Shown here one piece after another: positions 1-8,004 of a DNA stretch of 64,000 nucleotides. Under the pieces are notes generated by a model, which saw only the letters and a list, made by a program, of their open reading frames with translations, was not told where the DNA came from and ran no database searches. Position numbers and translations under genes: made by a program. Numbering within the stretch: the stretch's first letter is position 1; each line of letters starts with the position of its first letter. The stretch comes from a bacterium (GTDB lineage Bacteria; Bdellovibrionota; Bdellovibrionia; Bdellovibrionales; Bdellovibrionaceae), in contig JAIELP010000001.1 in NCBI GenBank assembly GCA_019752925.1, positions 1 to 64,000 on the forward strand. The letters are read 5' to 3'.

Positions 1-86
1 TCATCATTCCAAAATTTGATCAAAATGGATTCACCCAATGGGTGCGAACCACCACAAAAACTATCAAAAGCAATTCAACAACTTAA

Positions 87-1637
87 ATTAAAAATGAGGG
101 TTCTATTCGCAGATTCAGGCTGGTTACAATAAACACGATAGACGAAACAGGTTTTGTTCAATTTTTTAAAAACTATTACACCAATCAACTTCACCCGCCA
201 TTATATTTTGTAATACTAAGGTTGTTTTACGGATTTATTGAAGCAATAAAAATTTGTTCAGAGTTATTCTGGATATCTAGTTATGCACTCTATTATACTT
301 TAAATCCTGTTTTAAATTACGTTGGCCTTACTGAAAACTTTTTTTATCAAGTTTACATTTTTTTTATTAAAAATAATTTCACATATAAACTCAATGAAGT
401 TAATGAGTTTAGTTTAAGATTTATTTCAGGCATCTCAATGACAGCTATTGCATGCATTATTTTTAATTTTTTTAAAAGCAAAAACATGATTTTGTTTTCT
501 GTGCTGCTGGTCTTATACTTAGGTTTAAACGTTAGATTTATTAACTTTGCTCATGATGCCAGACCCTATGCACTAATGAGCCTTCTATCTTTATTAGTCT
601 TTATAGAATTTTATCACTCGTATCAAAAAAAAATTACTTATCAAAATTTTAAAAAATTACTTTTTTTAAATTCACTTATTTTGCTTACACACTATTATTC
701 AATTTTTATAATAGCGGCTCAAATAATCATTTTGGTTTTTAAAAATGCTAAACACATACGTCATTGGATTGCCTTCTTCGTTATGGCGGCGGTGGCAATT
801 ATTGTGTTCGATTACGGCTACAGTCTTTATAAAATAAATGAAAAAATTGAAATATTAAGATCTTTTGATTTAAATTTTTTAACTGATATACTTCATGAGT
901 ATATTTCTTATGGTGGGCATACGGCTGCACTGGTTTTTTTAGTTATTTCATTTATTTTAAAAATTTATTTCAAAATAAAATCCCCACTCGATGACATTTT
1001 AACTAAAATTTTCAAGTTTACAGCGTTAACTCTGGTGATAATATTTTTGGTTAGTTTAAAATGGCCCATTTTGTATGTTCGTTATTTAATGCCGTTAGCG
1101 ACCTTATTTGTCATTCTGTACTGTGGAATATTTTACATTTTTTCCGAAACCGTTTTCTTTTTTGTCCGACATAAAAGCACTAAAAGTATTGCAACAGCTT
1201 GCGCCTTTGCTATTACTTCCGTGGGCATATTAAGCGGTCAATATCTCAATACATTTATAAGAGTAAATTATTACGAAAATGAAAAATATTATTATATTGA
1301 AGATGGGTATAAACAAATACGCATGGACAGTGCAAAACCTGAGGTGGTTAGCTATATACTTGAAGAGCACATGCCTACGTATTTTAAATATTATGAAAAA
1401 AAATACGACGTAAAAAAAATTGTCTCAGTGTCTCCGGCAGACAGTGCTCACAAAAAACAGGCTGCAATTAATTCCGGTCTTGAGCTAGGCGTTATGCCCA
1501 AAACAATCTATTACATTAGGGTCATACACAAAGAATTAGAAACTCAGAGCGAATTAATTAAAATTAAGGATTATACCCCAAGTCTAATTTTTTCAAGGGG
1601 AAACATGCATCTTTATAAGTTCACTTCAAATGATTAA
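87..1637 (+). CDS. GT39-like polytopic membrane glycosyltransferase, 5' end missing or disrupted
   Basis: About ten hydrophobic segments and a small soluble C-terminus suggest a GT-C/ArnT-PMT-like enzyme that moves sugar from a lipid carrier to an acceptor in the periplasm. The first in-frame start is TTG at 222, but the same frame is open back to 87. That upstream stretch encodes a D-E pair (about 141-146) and HPPLYF (192-209), the first-loop signature of GT39 proteins, so translation beginning at 222 would lose the catalytic loop. No ATG or GTG lies in frame between the TAA at 84-86 and 222. No hydrophobic first helix is encoded upstream in any frame within the window. I read this as a gene with a 5' deletion or rearrangement. 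The 3' end overlaps the convergent kinase-like gene. Confidence 0.6.
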   Translation: MKNEGSIRRFRLVTINTIDETGFVQFFKNYYTNQLHPPLYFVILRLFYGFIEAIKICSELFWISSYALYYTLNPVLNYVGLTENFFYQVYIFFIKNNFTYKLNEVNEFSLRFISGISMTAIACIIFNFFKSKNMILFSVLLVLYLGLNVRFINFAHDARPYALMSLLSLLVFIEFYHSYQKKITYQNFKKLLFLNSLILLTHYYSIFIIAAQIIILVFKNAKHIRHWIAFFVMAAVAIIVFDYGYSLYKINEKIEILRSFDLNFLTDILHEYISYGGHTAALVFLVISFILKIYFKIKSPLDDILTKIFKFTALTLVIIFLVSLKWPILYVRYLMPLATLFVILYCGIFYIFSETVFFFVRHKSTKSIATACAFAITSVGILSGQYLNTFIRVNYYENEKYYYIEDGYKQIRMDSAKPEVVSYILEEHMPTYFKYYEKKYDVKKIVSVSPADSAHKKQAAINSGLELGVMPKTIYYIRVIHKELETQSELIKIKDYTPSLIFSRGNMHLYKFTSND

Positions 1638-2556
1638 GGCTGGCTTCGATATTTAAATCTCGACTCAGATGCGATCGTGGCAGCCGGGAAAGTATTGATA
1701 CTAATTTAACTCGGTTAATAAAAATTTTTAAAATAGTCAGACAATTATTAGGCCTTAATAGATATTCCCACATTTGAATTAGACCGGTACCCATTAAGAG
1801 CTGAGCAGCGAGATTAACAGAGCTAAGGGGCCCTTCATTTAAATAATAAAAATTATTAACTTGTGATGTCTTTGCAATTTTTTCTGAGGGTATTTTAATT
1901 AAAAACTTTGTTTTAAAAAAATAAATAAATTTTTTATCAGTAGTTTTATGACTTTGTGTTTCATGGGTTATACCCAGTCTGACAGGATAGGGTATTAGTT
2001 TTTGATCTTGTAAATTGAGCAATGTAATTTCATCTGAAAAAATTGAGAAGTGTTCGCTTTTAAGTAGGGAATAGGCCAAAGTACTTTTACCGGAACCAGG
2101 GCGTCCGTAAACAATGGAACTTTTCAACGAAGAGCGGCAGGAAAGTGCGTGTATCCTCATCTTGCCGTTTAAATCCAAAAATTCTCCAACACAAGAGTTA
2201 ATCAGAAAATAAAGAATATCGTCTACGACCTCTGTATTTTTGGCCCAGAGAGTGACTTTTCGACTTCGATGGCTATTGTCTTCTACTACGGCCAAGGTTT
2301 CATCGTTGTAGATATAAATTAGCTGCCTTTTACTCAAAGAAATTTGTCGAACTTCGCACATTCGTGTGCGACCAATAAAAATGCCCTTTTTTTGAAAACT
2401 TGAAAAACTTAAAACCTTAATTTCTAAGTTATTTTGTGTGGATTCGGCGCTTTGAAAAAACTCAAAATCCTGAATTATTTTAAAATTTTCAGGTTTAAAG
2501 TCAGTGCTAATAATTTTTATTTTGTAATTGTAAACATTAAAAAATACGGAATTCAT
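1621..2556 (-). CDS. HPr-kinase-like (HprK-related) P-loop protein
   Basis: 311 aa. Residues 151-159 form a Walker A loop (GRPGSGKST) followed by SDEI about 18 residues on, the arrangement of HprK/P C-terminal kinase domains. The N-terminal half is unlike classical HprK. Short HprK-related kinases occur beside PqqD-like proteins, nucleotidyltransferases and RiPP maturases, and all of those are present elsewhere in this locus. It is the last gene of a minus-strand run: ABC ATPase, permease, amidohydrolase, S26-like, kinase. A role phosphorylating a peptide or metabolite is inference. It is not the sugar-PTS regulator, since no HPr or EII gene is nearby. The ATG directly follows the stop of the S26-like gene. 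Confidence 0.7.
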   Translation of the reverse strand: MNSVFFNVYNYKIKIISTDFKPENFKIIQDFEFFQSAESTQNNLEIKVLSFSSFQKKGIFIGRTRMCEVRQISLSKRQLIYIYNDETLAVVEDNSHRSRKVTLWAKNTEVVDDILYFLINSCVGEFLDLNGKMRIHALSCRSSLKSSIVYGRPGSGKSTLAYSLLKSEHFSIFSDEITLLNLQDQKLIPYPVRLGITHETQSHKTTDKKFIYFFKTKFLIKIPSEKIAKTSQVNNFYYLNEGPLSSVNLAAQLLMGTGLIQMWEYLLRPNNCLTILKIFINRVKLVSILSRLPRSHLSRDLNIEASLNHLK

Positions 2557-2880
2557 TTAAAATTTACCCTTTAAAAAGCAAAATATAAGTATTTTGAACC
2601 GCAGGTATGTTGGTATTTTGAAATTAGAAATCTTGCCTATAATTTCAATTAAGTCTACCGGTTCCTCATCTTCATAAATATTGCTTAAACTCCGAGTTAC
2701 TATGGTGTTGTTAAAAGAAATTTGATTTTTCCACACATAATGAGCAACAAGTACGGAATTTCTTTTAAATAGTATTATATCAAATTGTTTGAGTTCGTTT
2801 CCGAAAGATTCCAGATGTAATAGATCATTTACTTTAATTACCGGACTCATTGAGCCGGAAACCACTTTAAAATTAATCAT
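2557..2880 (-). CDS. S24/S26-like (SipW/Sec11-type) signal-peptidase-like protein
   Basis: 107 aa from the ATG at 2880, which overlaps the amidohydrolase stop (ATGATTAA). An in-frame ATG at 2910 lies inside that gene and is less likely. SGSMSP at residues 8-13 places the nucleophile-type Ser at 10. VAHYV places His at 47 where ER-type/SipW peptidases have a catalytic His instead of Lys. It is short, with one hydrophobic stretch near the C-terminus (YLRFKILIFCFLKG). Small S24/S26 proteins next to HprK-like kinases, PqqD proteins and exporters are seen in RiPP-type loci. A leader-cleaving role is plausible but inferred. Confidence 0.6.
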   Translation of the reverse strand: MINFKVVSGSMSPVIKVNDLLHLESFGNELKQFDIILFKRNSVLVAHYVWKNQISFNNTIVTRSLSNIYEDEEPVDLIEIIGKISNFKIPTYLRFKILIFCFLKGKF

Positions 2881-4165
2881 GCGAACATCCCTGCACTCCA
2901 AGACAAACAATATTACCTTTTGACATGATTAAGGCTTTGGATTTTAAATTATTTAGATCAATCAAAGGATCACTTGAAAGCGCAATTAGGTCTGCTGTTT
3001 TTGATATTCCAATTCGTCCGCTTGGTAGCTCTAACATGTCAGCAGCTGTGGAAGTAGCCGCTGCTATAATTTCCCTATTTGAAAGTCCGTACTGACTAAG
3101 GCTTAACAGAGAAGCCATACTTAGCTCGCCTCGGCTCTTGAAGCGCGAAGAAAAATCCAGAACTCCATCTGAGCCAAATACAATTTTATAAGAATTAAGC
3201 TTAAGCCAGTTCAAACGTTCCTTAAGAGAAAGAATTTTTTGATTACAGTTAGACTGAAAATTTAAATTATTGCAAACATCAAGTGAGAAATCGGTTATAA
3301 CAATGTACGGAGAAGTTGGCATAGAAACCGGGGCGCGGTCAGGCGCTTCGTAAAAGTGCTCAATACTATTAGCTTGGGCTTGCAAAGCGAGCAAAGCACT
3401 TTGTGAAAATTCGGAGTGTACTGCTACCTTGAGTTTGTGTTCTTTTGCTTTCTGAATTAAAGTACTTAGTAGCTCTTGAGAAATTAGATTTTCATTTATA
3501 GAGTTGTCGGCGTAAATTTTTACCCATGCGGCGTCGTTAGCGATGTATTTTTTAAGAACAGCATCTACTTCTGAAGTATTGGAAATAATGGTGTATTCGT
3601 ACGGATTTACTTTAAGGTCAATTTGGCTCGGACTTATGGTTATGCCAGGCCCACTGAAAATAATTTCAGGGCCAACGGAAATATTTTGAGTAATGCGAGA
3701 ATTAAGTTCTTTGTCTAAAAAATTTCCTGAATTGCCTAGATCTCGCACTGTAGTAAAGCCCTCATAGAGCATGCTTTTGGCATTTTTTTCGCCTATAAAA
3801 AGCCGCATCATAGTTGGCTTTGCTGCCGAAATTTGCAAAGCCTGTTTCCAAGAAGTTACTTTTTGGCTGTCTAATGCAAGCAAGTGGGTGTGTGCGTCTA
3901 TAAGTCCTGGAAAAACAAAAGCCGAGTTCAAATCAACTACTTTGCAACTGTTGTTGTATTCTAAATTTGTGCTTTCAAAAATATTTGTTATTACGGTCCC
4001 ATTAATGAGTAAAGATTTTCCTGAAATATAGTTCGAGCTTTCCGAATCGTAAAATTTTAAATTAGTCAAAATTGTGCATGTGGTGCTAGCGTTTTTATGC
4101 GCGAAGTATTTAAAGGTAAAAAAAATTAATATAAAAAATAGAAAAACAATTTTAAGGTATTTCAT
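2873..4165 (-). CDS. Membrane-anchored or exported amidohydrolase (imidazolonepropionase-like)
   Basis: 430 aa. A strongly hydrophobic N-terminus (about residues 5-20) is a signal anchor or signal peptide. The amidohydrolase fold follows: DAHTH with His92 and His94 as metal ligands, TVRDLGNSG, a central VKIYAD lysine segment, AVHSE, SIEH and FGSDG with the late Asp. These are hallmarks of metal-dependent hydrolases of the imidazolonepropionase/prolidase-like group acting on amide or cyclic C-N bonds. Non-cytoplasmic placement, and a position between an ABC exporter and an S26-like protein, suggest processing or immunity towards an exported product. The start overlaps the permease stop by 4 nt. 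Confidence 0.8.
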   Translation of the reverse strand: MKYLKIVFLFFILIFFTFKYFAHKNASTTCTILTNLKFYDSESSNYISGKSLLINGTVITNIFESTNLEYNNSCKVVDLNSAFVFPGLIDAHTHLLALDSQKVTSWKQALQISAAKPTMMRLFIGEKNAKSMLYEGFTTVRDLGNSGNFLDKELNSRITQNISVGPEIIFSGPGITISPSQIDLKVNPYEYTIISNTSEVDAVLKKYIANDAAWVKIYADNSINENLISQELLSTLIQKAKEHKLKVAVHSEFSQSALLALQAQANSIEHFYEAPDRAPVSMPTSPYIVITDFSLDVCNNLNFQSNCNQKILSLKERLNWLKLNSYKIVFGSDGVLDFSSRFKSRGELSMASLLSLSQYGLSNREIIAAATSTAADMLELPSGRIGISKTADLIALSSDPLIDLNNLKSKALIMSKGNIVCLGVQGCSHD

Positions 4166-4914
4166 ATCTTTAAATAGATTCTATTTTTATTTTTTTTCCA
4201 AAACATTACTGCGACCAAAGTTAAAATAAAAATTATTAACACGTTAAATAATATAATTTCATCAATATTTTCAGTATCAGTATAAAGTCGGTATGTGGCT
4301 ATAATCCAATAAAATGGATTGAATTTAATTAAATATTGTAAATCTGCTGGCAACGATGAGGTGTAAAAAAATGTTGGAGTACTAAAGTATAGCAGCGTAA
4401 ATATAAAATGAAGAATATATTTTATATCTTTATATAAAACATTTAATAAAGACGAAATAAAAGTTATCAGGCTTATTAATAGTATTGAGTATACGCCAGC
4501 CGACAAAAAATTTAATACAAATAAATTGTCAATGTGTTTGGATTTATAAAGAATAAAGAAAAATATTATTAACGAAGCGCTCAGCATATTAATAAAGTTT
4601 TCTATAGAAAGACTTATTATTAATTTAATTGGATGAATTTTTAAATTTTTAATTAAACCTGCGTTGGTGCTAATGTAGTTGCAGCCCATTTCGGCAGTTT
4701 GGCTAATATAAAACCAAGGCAAAAGACCGGAAAGAAGGTAAAGCGGGTAAGCTTCAGAAGGCCGATTAAGGATTATACTAAATAATGCTAACTGAACAAA
4801 AAACAATACAATAGGATTTAGTACAACCCACAAAAAACCAATGAACGTTTGGCGGTAGCGCACCTTCAAATTTATTTCAAGCAGGCTAATAATATCGGTT
4901 AAATGCCGAGTCAT
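4162..4914 (-). CDS. ABC-2 type export permease (Wzm/KpsM/TagG-like)
   Basis: 250 aa with six predicted transmembrane segments. The N-terminal block has the family motif around VRYRQTFIGFLWVVLNPI, typical of polysaccharide and teichoic-acid exporters. It would form the membrane channel with the ATPase just upstream. The ATG overlaps the ATPase stop by 4 nt (ATGA). Given the glycosyltransferases and carbamoyltransferases around it, the likely cargo is a lipid-linked glycan, though peptide export is not excluded. Confidence 0.88.
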   Translation of the reverse strand: MTRHLTDIISLLEINLKVRYRQTFIGFLWVVLNPIVLFFVQLALFSIILNRPSEAYPLYLLSGLLPWFYISQTAEMGCNYISTNAGLIKNLKIHPIKLIISLSIENFINMLSASLIIFFFILYKSKHIDNLFVLNFLSAGVYSILLISLITFISSLLNVLYKDIKYILHFIFTLLYFSTPTFFYTSSLPADLQYLIKFNPFYWIIATYRLYTDTENIDEIILFNVLIIFILTLVAVMFWKKNKNRIYLKI

Positions 4915-5666
4915 TTGCTGCCCCCATTAAGCAGACGATAAGCCGCCACAGCTTTTTGAATATTCCCATCAAATATGACTTTTCCTTTATCTAAAACTAT
5001 GCCGCGTTCGCAACTATCCGTAATTTCATCAATGAAGTGCGAAACAATAATGACCGCGTTAGATGTGTTAATAATATCTTTTAATCGCGTAGAAATTTTT
5101 TTTCTAAATTCGAGATCGGCATGTGAATGGATTTCATCCAGTATCAGTAAATCATGTTTTTTGGCCAAAATTAAACTCAAGGCCAGCCGGCTAAGCATGC
5201 CACTACTGTAGGTTACCAATTGCTTGTCGAGCGCAATTTGAAGCCCTGAAAAATCTGCCGCAAAGGCAACTAAGCCCTCGTGCTGGGTTTTTGTAAGCTC
5301 AGGATAGATAAACTGTAAAAAATATTTCAGATTTTCACGACCAGAAAGTTCTTTATAAAAAGAATGCTCCAGTTGGTTAAAAAGTTTTACATCAAAAGAA
5401 TTTATCATCTGGCCCGAAGAGGCAAATAATTGTGAGGCAATTAGGCGACAAAGTGTGCTTTTTCCGGAGCCATTCGGTCCCAGTATAGCTATGCGCTCGC
5501 CGGGCTTTACCTCTAGAGTGACGTCTTTTAAAAAATACTCCGTAGAGCCTTTTTCAATAAGGCTTTTTAAAGGAGAAACAAATGAGTTTAGCACTAGAGA
5601 TTTTAGTGTATCAGTTCGATAATAGGCGCTGGTACGTATTAAGTTGATATTTTTTAGTGCTAGCAA
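4911..5666 (-). CDS. ABC exporter ATPase (KpsT/Wzt/TagH-like)
   Basis: 251 aa. Walker A GPNGSGKST, signature YSSGMLSRLALSL, Walker B LLILDEI and the H-loop IVSHF are all present. The long N-terminal lead (LKSLVLNSFVSPLKSL) is typical of ATPases paired with ABC-2 polysaccharide exporters. The C-terminal carbohydrate-binding extension of long Wzt proteins is absent. It is first in a five-gene minus-strand run whose members overlap or abut (ATPase, permease, amidohydrolase, S26-like, HprK-like). Confidence 0.9.
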   Translation of the reverse strand: MLALKNINLIRTSAYYRTDTLKSLVLNSFVSPLKSLIEKGSTEYFLKDVTLEVKPGERIAILGPNGSGKSTLCRLIASQLFASSGQMINSFDVKLFNQLEHSFYKELSGRENLKYFLQFIYPELTKTQHEGLVAFAADFSGLQIALDKQLVTYSSGMLSRLALSLILAKKHDLLILDEIHSHADLEFRKKISTRLKDIINTSNAVIIVSHFIDEITDSCERGIVLDKGKVIFDGNIQKAVAAYRLLNGGSK

Positions 5667-5732
5667 GAATCCCTCAAAAATTAGGAATAAAAATTAGTTG
5701 TAGTTCACAGTATTACTAATAGAATTGTACAA

Positions 5733-6785
5733 ATGAACATTTTTGATAGCAATGATATACTTGAGAAAGTCTCTATTAAAGACGAGTTAAGTATTGTGGT
5801 TATCACCTATAAAAGATTACCTCTTCTCAAGACTTTAATTGAAACTTTACATGTGGCCATCAATGTAAATGATAACTTTAAATTTAAGATTATTCTTTGT
5901 ATAAACGGCTACGACAATGAAAGCGAGTCCTATTTAAGATCACGGGAACAAGAAATCAGTAAAATAAGCACTCAAATTATAAGTCTAAGCCAAAGGGTTA
6001 CTCCAGCCGAAGCCCGTAATATTGCTACCGTAGGAATTAATACGGAATGGATGCTTTTTTTAGACGACGATGTCGAGGTTCCTGTAGATCTATTTAAAAA
6101 TTTTGCAAATTTAATTGCAGCCCACCCGAATGCCTCTTTGTGGGGGGGGCCTAATCTAACGCCGTTTTCATCCTCTTTAACACAGCAAAAAATTGGCTAT
6201 TTGTTACAAAATTATCTAGTAACCGGCCCTATTTCCAGTCGGTATAAATTTAATAATATTCAGGTCGCTGATTGCCAAGGAACTTATTTTTCATTGTGTA
6301 ATATTTTTATAAAAACAATGGAGTTCCGAAACATATTATTTAATGACACATTAAAAACCGCTGAAGAAAATGAATTAATTTATAAAATGGCGCGGCAGAG
6401 AAAAACAATGAAGACTAGTGATCTACTTTTTGTATGGCACTCACGCCGAGAGAGCATACCGCATTTTATGCAGCAAATTAAAAATTACGGATTTGGTCGC
6501 GGCCAGCTTATTTACAATGGTCATACGTCATTTTTGAACATTTCTTTAATACTAGTGAGCCTTTTGTTTTTATCCATGCTGTTTGTCAAATTTCCATTTT
6601 TAACTCTATGTTTCTTATTTTTTTGGTTAATTGCGATATTTGCAAATTTAATTTTTAAATTAGGATTTAAAGAAAAAAATATAATGGACTTGTTTTTGCC
6701 TCTGAGATTATGGGGGTATTATTTTATTGGAATAATTATTGGTATTTTTAGTTCGTACAGAGCTAATCGGAACTCTGATTTTTAG
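5733..6785 (+). CDS. Glycosyltransferase family 2 with C-terminal membrane segments
   Basis: 350 aa. A GT-A fold is indicated by VVITYKRLPLLK near the N-terminus, AEARNIA and the metal/nucleotide-sugar motif LDDDVEVP. An acceptor region with ETAEENEL-like acidic residues (AEENELIYKMAR) follows. Two hydrophobic segments at about 265-330 anchor it to the inner membrane, as in undecaprenyl-linked glycan assembly enzymes. It is transcribed divergently from the ABC ATPase across a 66-bp gap and converges on the GT4 gene with a 23-bp overlap. Confidence 0.85.
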   Translation: MNIFDSNDILEKVSIKDELSIVVITYKRLPLLKTLIETLHVAINVNDNFKFKIILCINGYDNESESYLRSREQEISKISTQIISLSQRVTPAEARNIATVGINTEWMLFLDDDVEVPVDLFKNFANLIAAHPNASLWGGPNLTPFSSSLTQQKIGYLLQNYLVTGPISSRYKFNNIQVADCQGTYFSLCNIFIKTMEFRNILFNDTLKTAEENELIYKMARQRKTMKTSDLLFVWHSRRESIPHFMQQIKNYGFGRGQLIYNGHTSFLNISLILVSLLFLSMLFVKFPFLTLCFLFFWLIAIFANLIFKLGFKEKNIMDLFLPLRLWGYYFIGIIIGIFSSYRANRNSDF

Positions 6786-8004
6786 AAAATTCCCCTATGT
6801 AAAATTTTGAAATTTTAAGAAACAATGGATCTTTGTAGCTTGTAAAGATTTGCGTCGGTTGATTGCTAAAAAGGTTTAGCTTTTGATTGAATATATCTTC
6901 TGCCAGATCAGTGTAAGGCAAAGGACTACTTTTATTAACAGGGGTTAGCAGGCTTAGATTTCGTTCAATCTGACTTTGCATCTGGTAATAATCAATTTTT
7001 TCAATAGGTGTTCGGTCAGAAGTGAATGTATTAATTGCTTGTTGCAGATAATGCGCAATAATTTCTGGTTTTAATGAAGGACCGTCAGCCGTTTGAATAA
7101 CAGGCATTAAGCTAACCCTGTCAGTAAAGTGTTTAGCAAAATCAGAGTGCCCTCCCCAGTCGCTAATTAATACCTGATTTCCGAGAATTAAGCTTTGCAA
7201 GATGGCCATTCCAAAATTTTCATCAGAATGCAAACTAGGTGATATACACAAACAGCTATTTTCTGTCAAAAATTTATTAATTTCATCGCGTGATCTATGG
7301 CCCATAAAAATGATATTTTTTTGAAGCCCGAGCCTCTCAATAAGCTTATTTAATTGCTGTTGGTAATCGTGATCTTTGAAGCCCATATTAGGGCTGCCCA
7401 GATGATCTTCTTTTCCGAATAAGTATAAATTCGGTTGTGAATTTTTATGACTTAACAAGCCGTAAGCCGTAATTAAACTATGAAGATTTTTTTGCGATGA
7501 AATTCTTCCAATAAAAACTAATTTCATTTGATCTGAAAATTTCTTATTCAAATTGTTTAAGTCAGGATTGGTATAAAAAAACGGGCTTAATAATGTTTTA
7601 GGATTTTGAAAAACAGCTTGAACGTTTTTGAAGTCATTTTCGCATGAGCTGATAAAAACATCTTCAGTTCTGAAGAAATCGGGTCTCGCAAATTTTCGGA
7701 AGGGCCAGAAAGCTATAGTTGCCATGTTGTGCACGTATACTATGAACCGAATAGACAAATTAAGTTTAAATCTTAAAAACTCAGCCACTTTACAGATTTT
7801 CAAGTTAAAGCAGGTTAAAACAACATGCTGGCAGAGAAGAGCCTCTTTCGTCAAATCAGCCAGCGAAACCTCATCTAAATTAACAATTTTAATTTTGTAA
7901 TATTCAGAGCTGCTATGAGCCCAGATGCTTTCCAGATAAGGAATAATTTCCTGCATACTGTGCCATACAAAATTTTCTTTTGATGTTAATACTAATATAT
8001 TCAT
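6763..8004 (-). CDS. Glycosyltransferase family 4 (GT-B)
   Basis: 413 aa with Rossmann-like N- and C-terminal halves. Key signals are FIGRISSQKNLHSLI (donor-side loop), IIFMGHRSRDEI, and SLHSDENFGMAILQSL containing the E-x7-E-type donor-binding region (ENFGMAILQ). These fit a retaining GT4 using an NDP-sugar. The ATG overlaps the carbamoyltransferase stop by 4 nt, so the two are probably co-transcribed and may act on the same sugar. Confidence 0.85.
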   Translation of the reverse strand: MNILVLTSKENFVWHSMQEIIPYLESIWAHSSSEYYKIKIVNLDEVSLADLTKEALLCQHVVLTCFNLKICKVAEFLRFKLNLSIRFIVYVHNMATIAFWPFRKFARPDFFRTEDVFISSCENDFKNVQAVFQNPKTLLSPFFYTNPDLNNLNKKFSDQMKLVFIGRISSQKNLHSLITAYGLLSHKNSQPNLYLFGKEDHLGSPNMGFKDHDYQQQLNKLIERLGLQKNIIFMGHRSRDEINKFLTENSCLCISPSLHSDENFGMAILQSLILGNQVLISDWGGHSDFAKHFTDRVSLMPVIQTADGPSLKPEIIAHYLQQAINTFTSDRTPIEKIDYYQMQSQIERNLSLLTPVNKSSPLPYTDLAEDIFNQKLNLFSNQPTQIFTSYKDPLFLKISKFYIGEFSKNQSSD

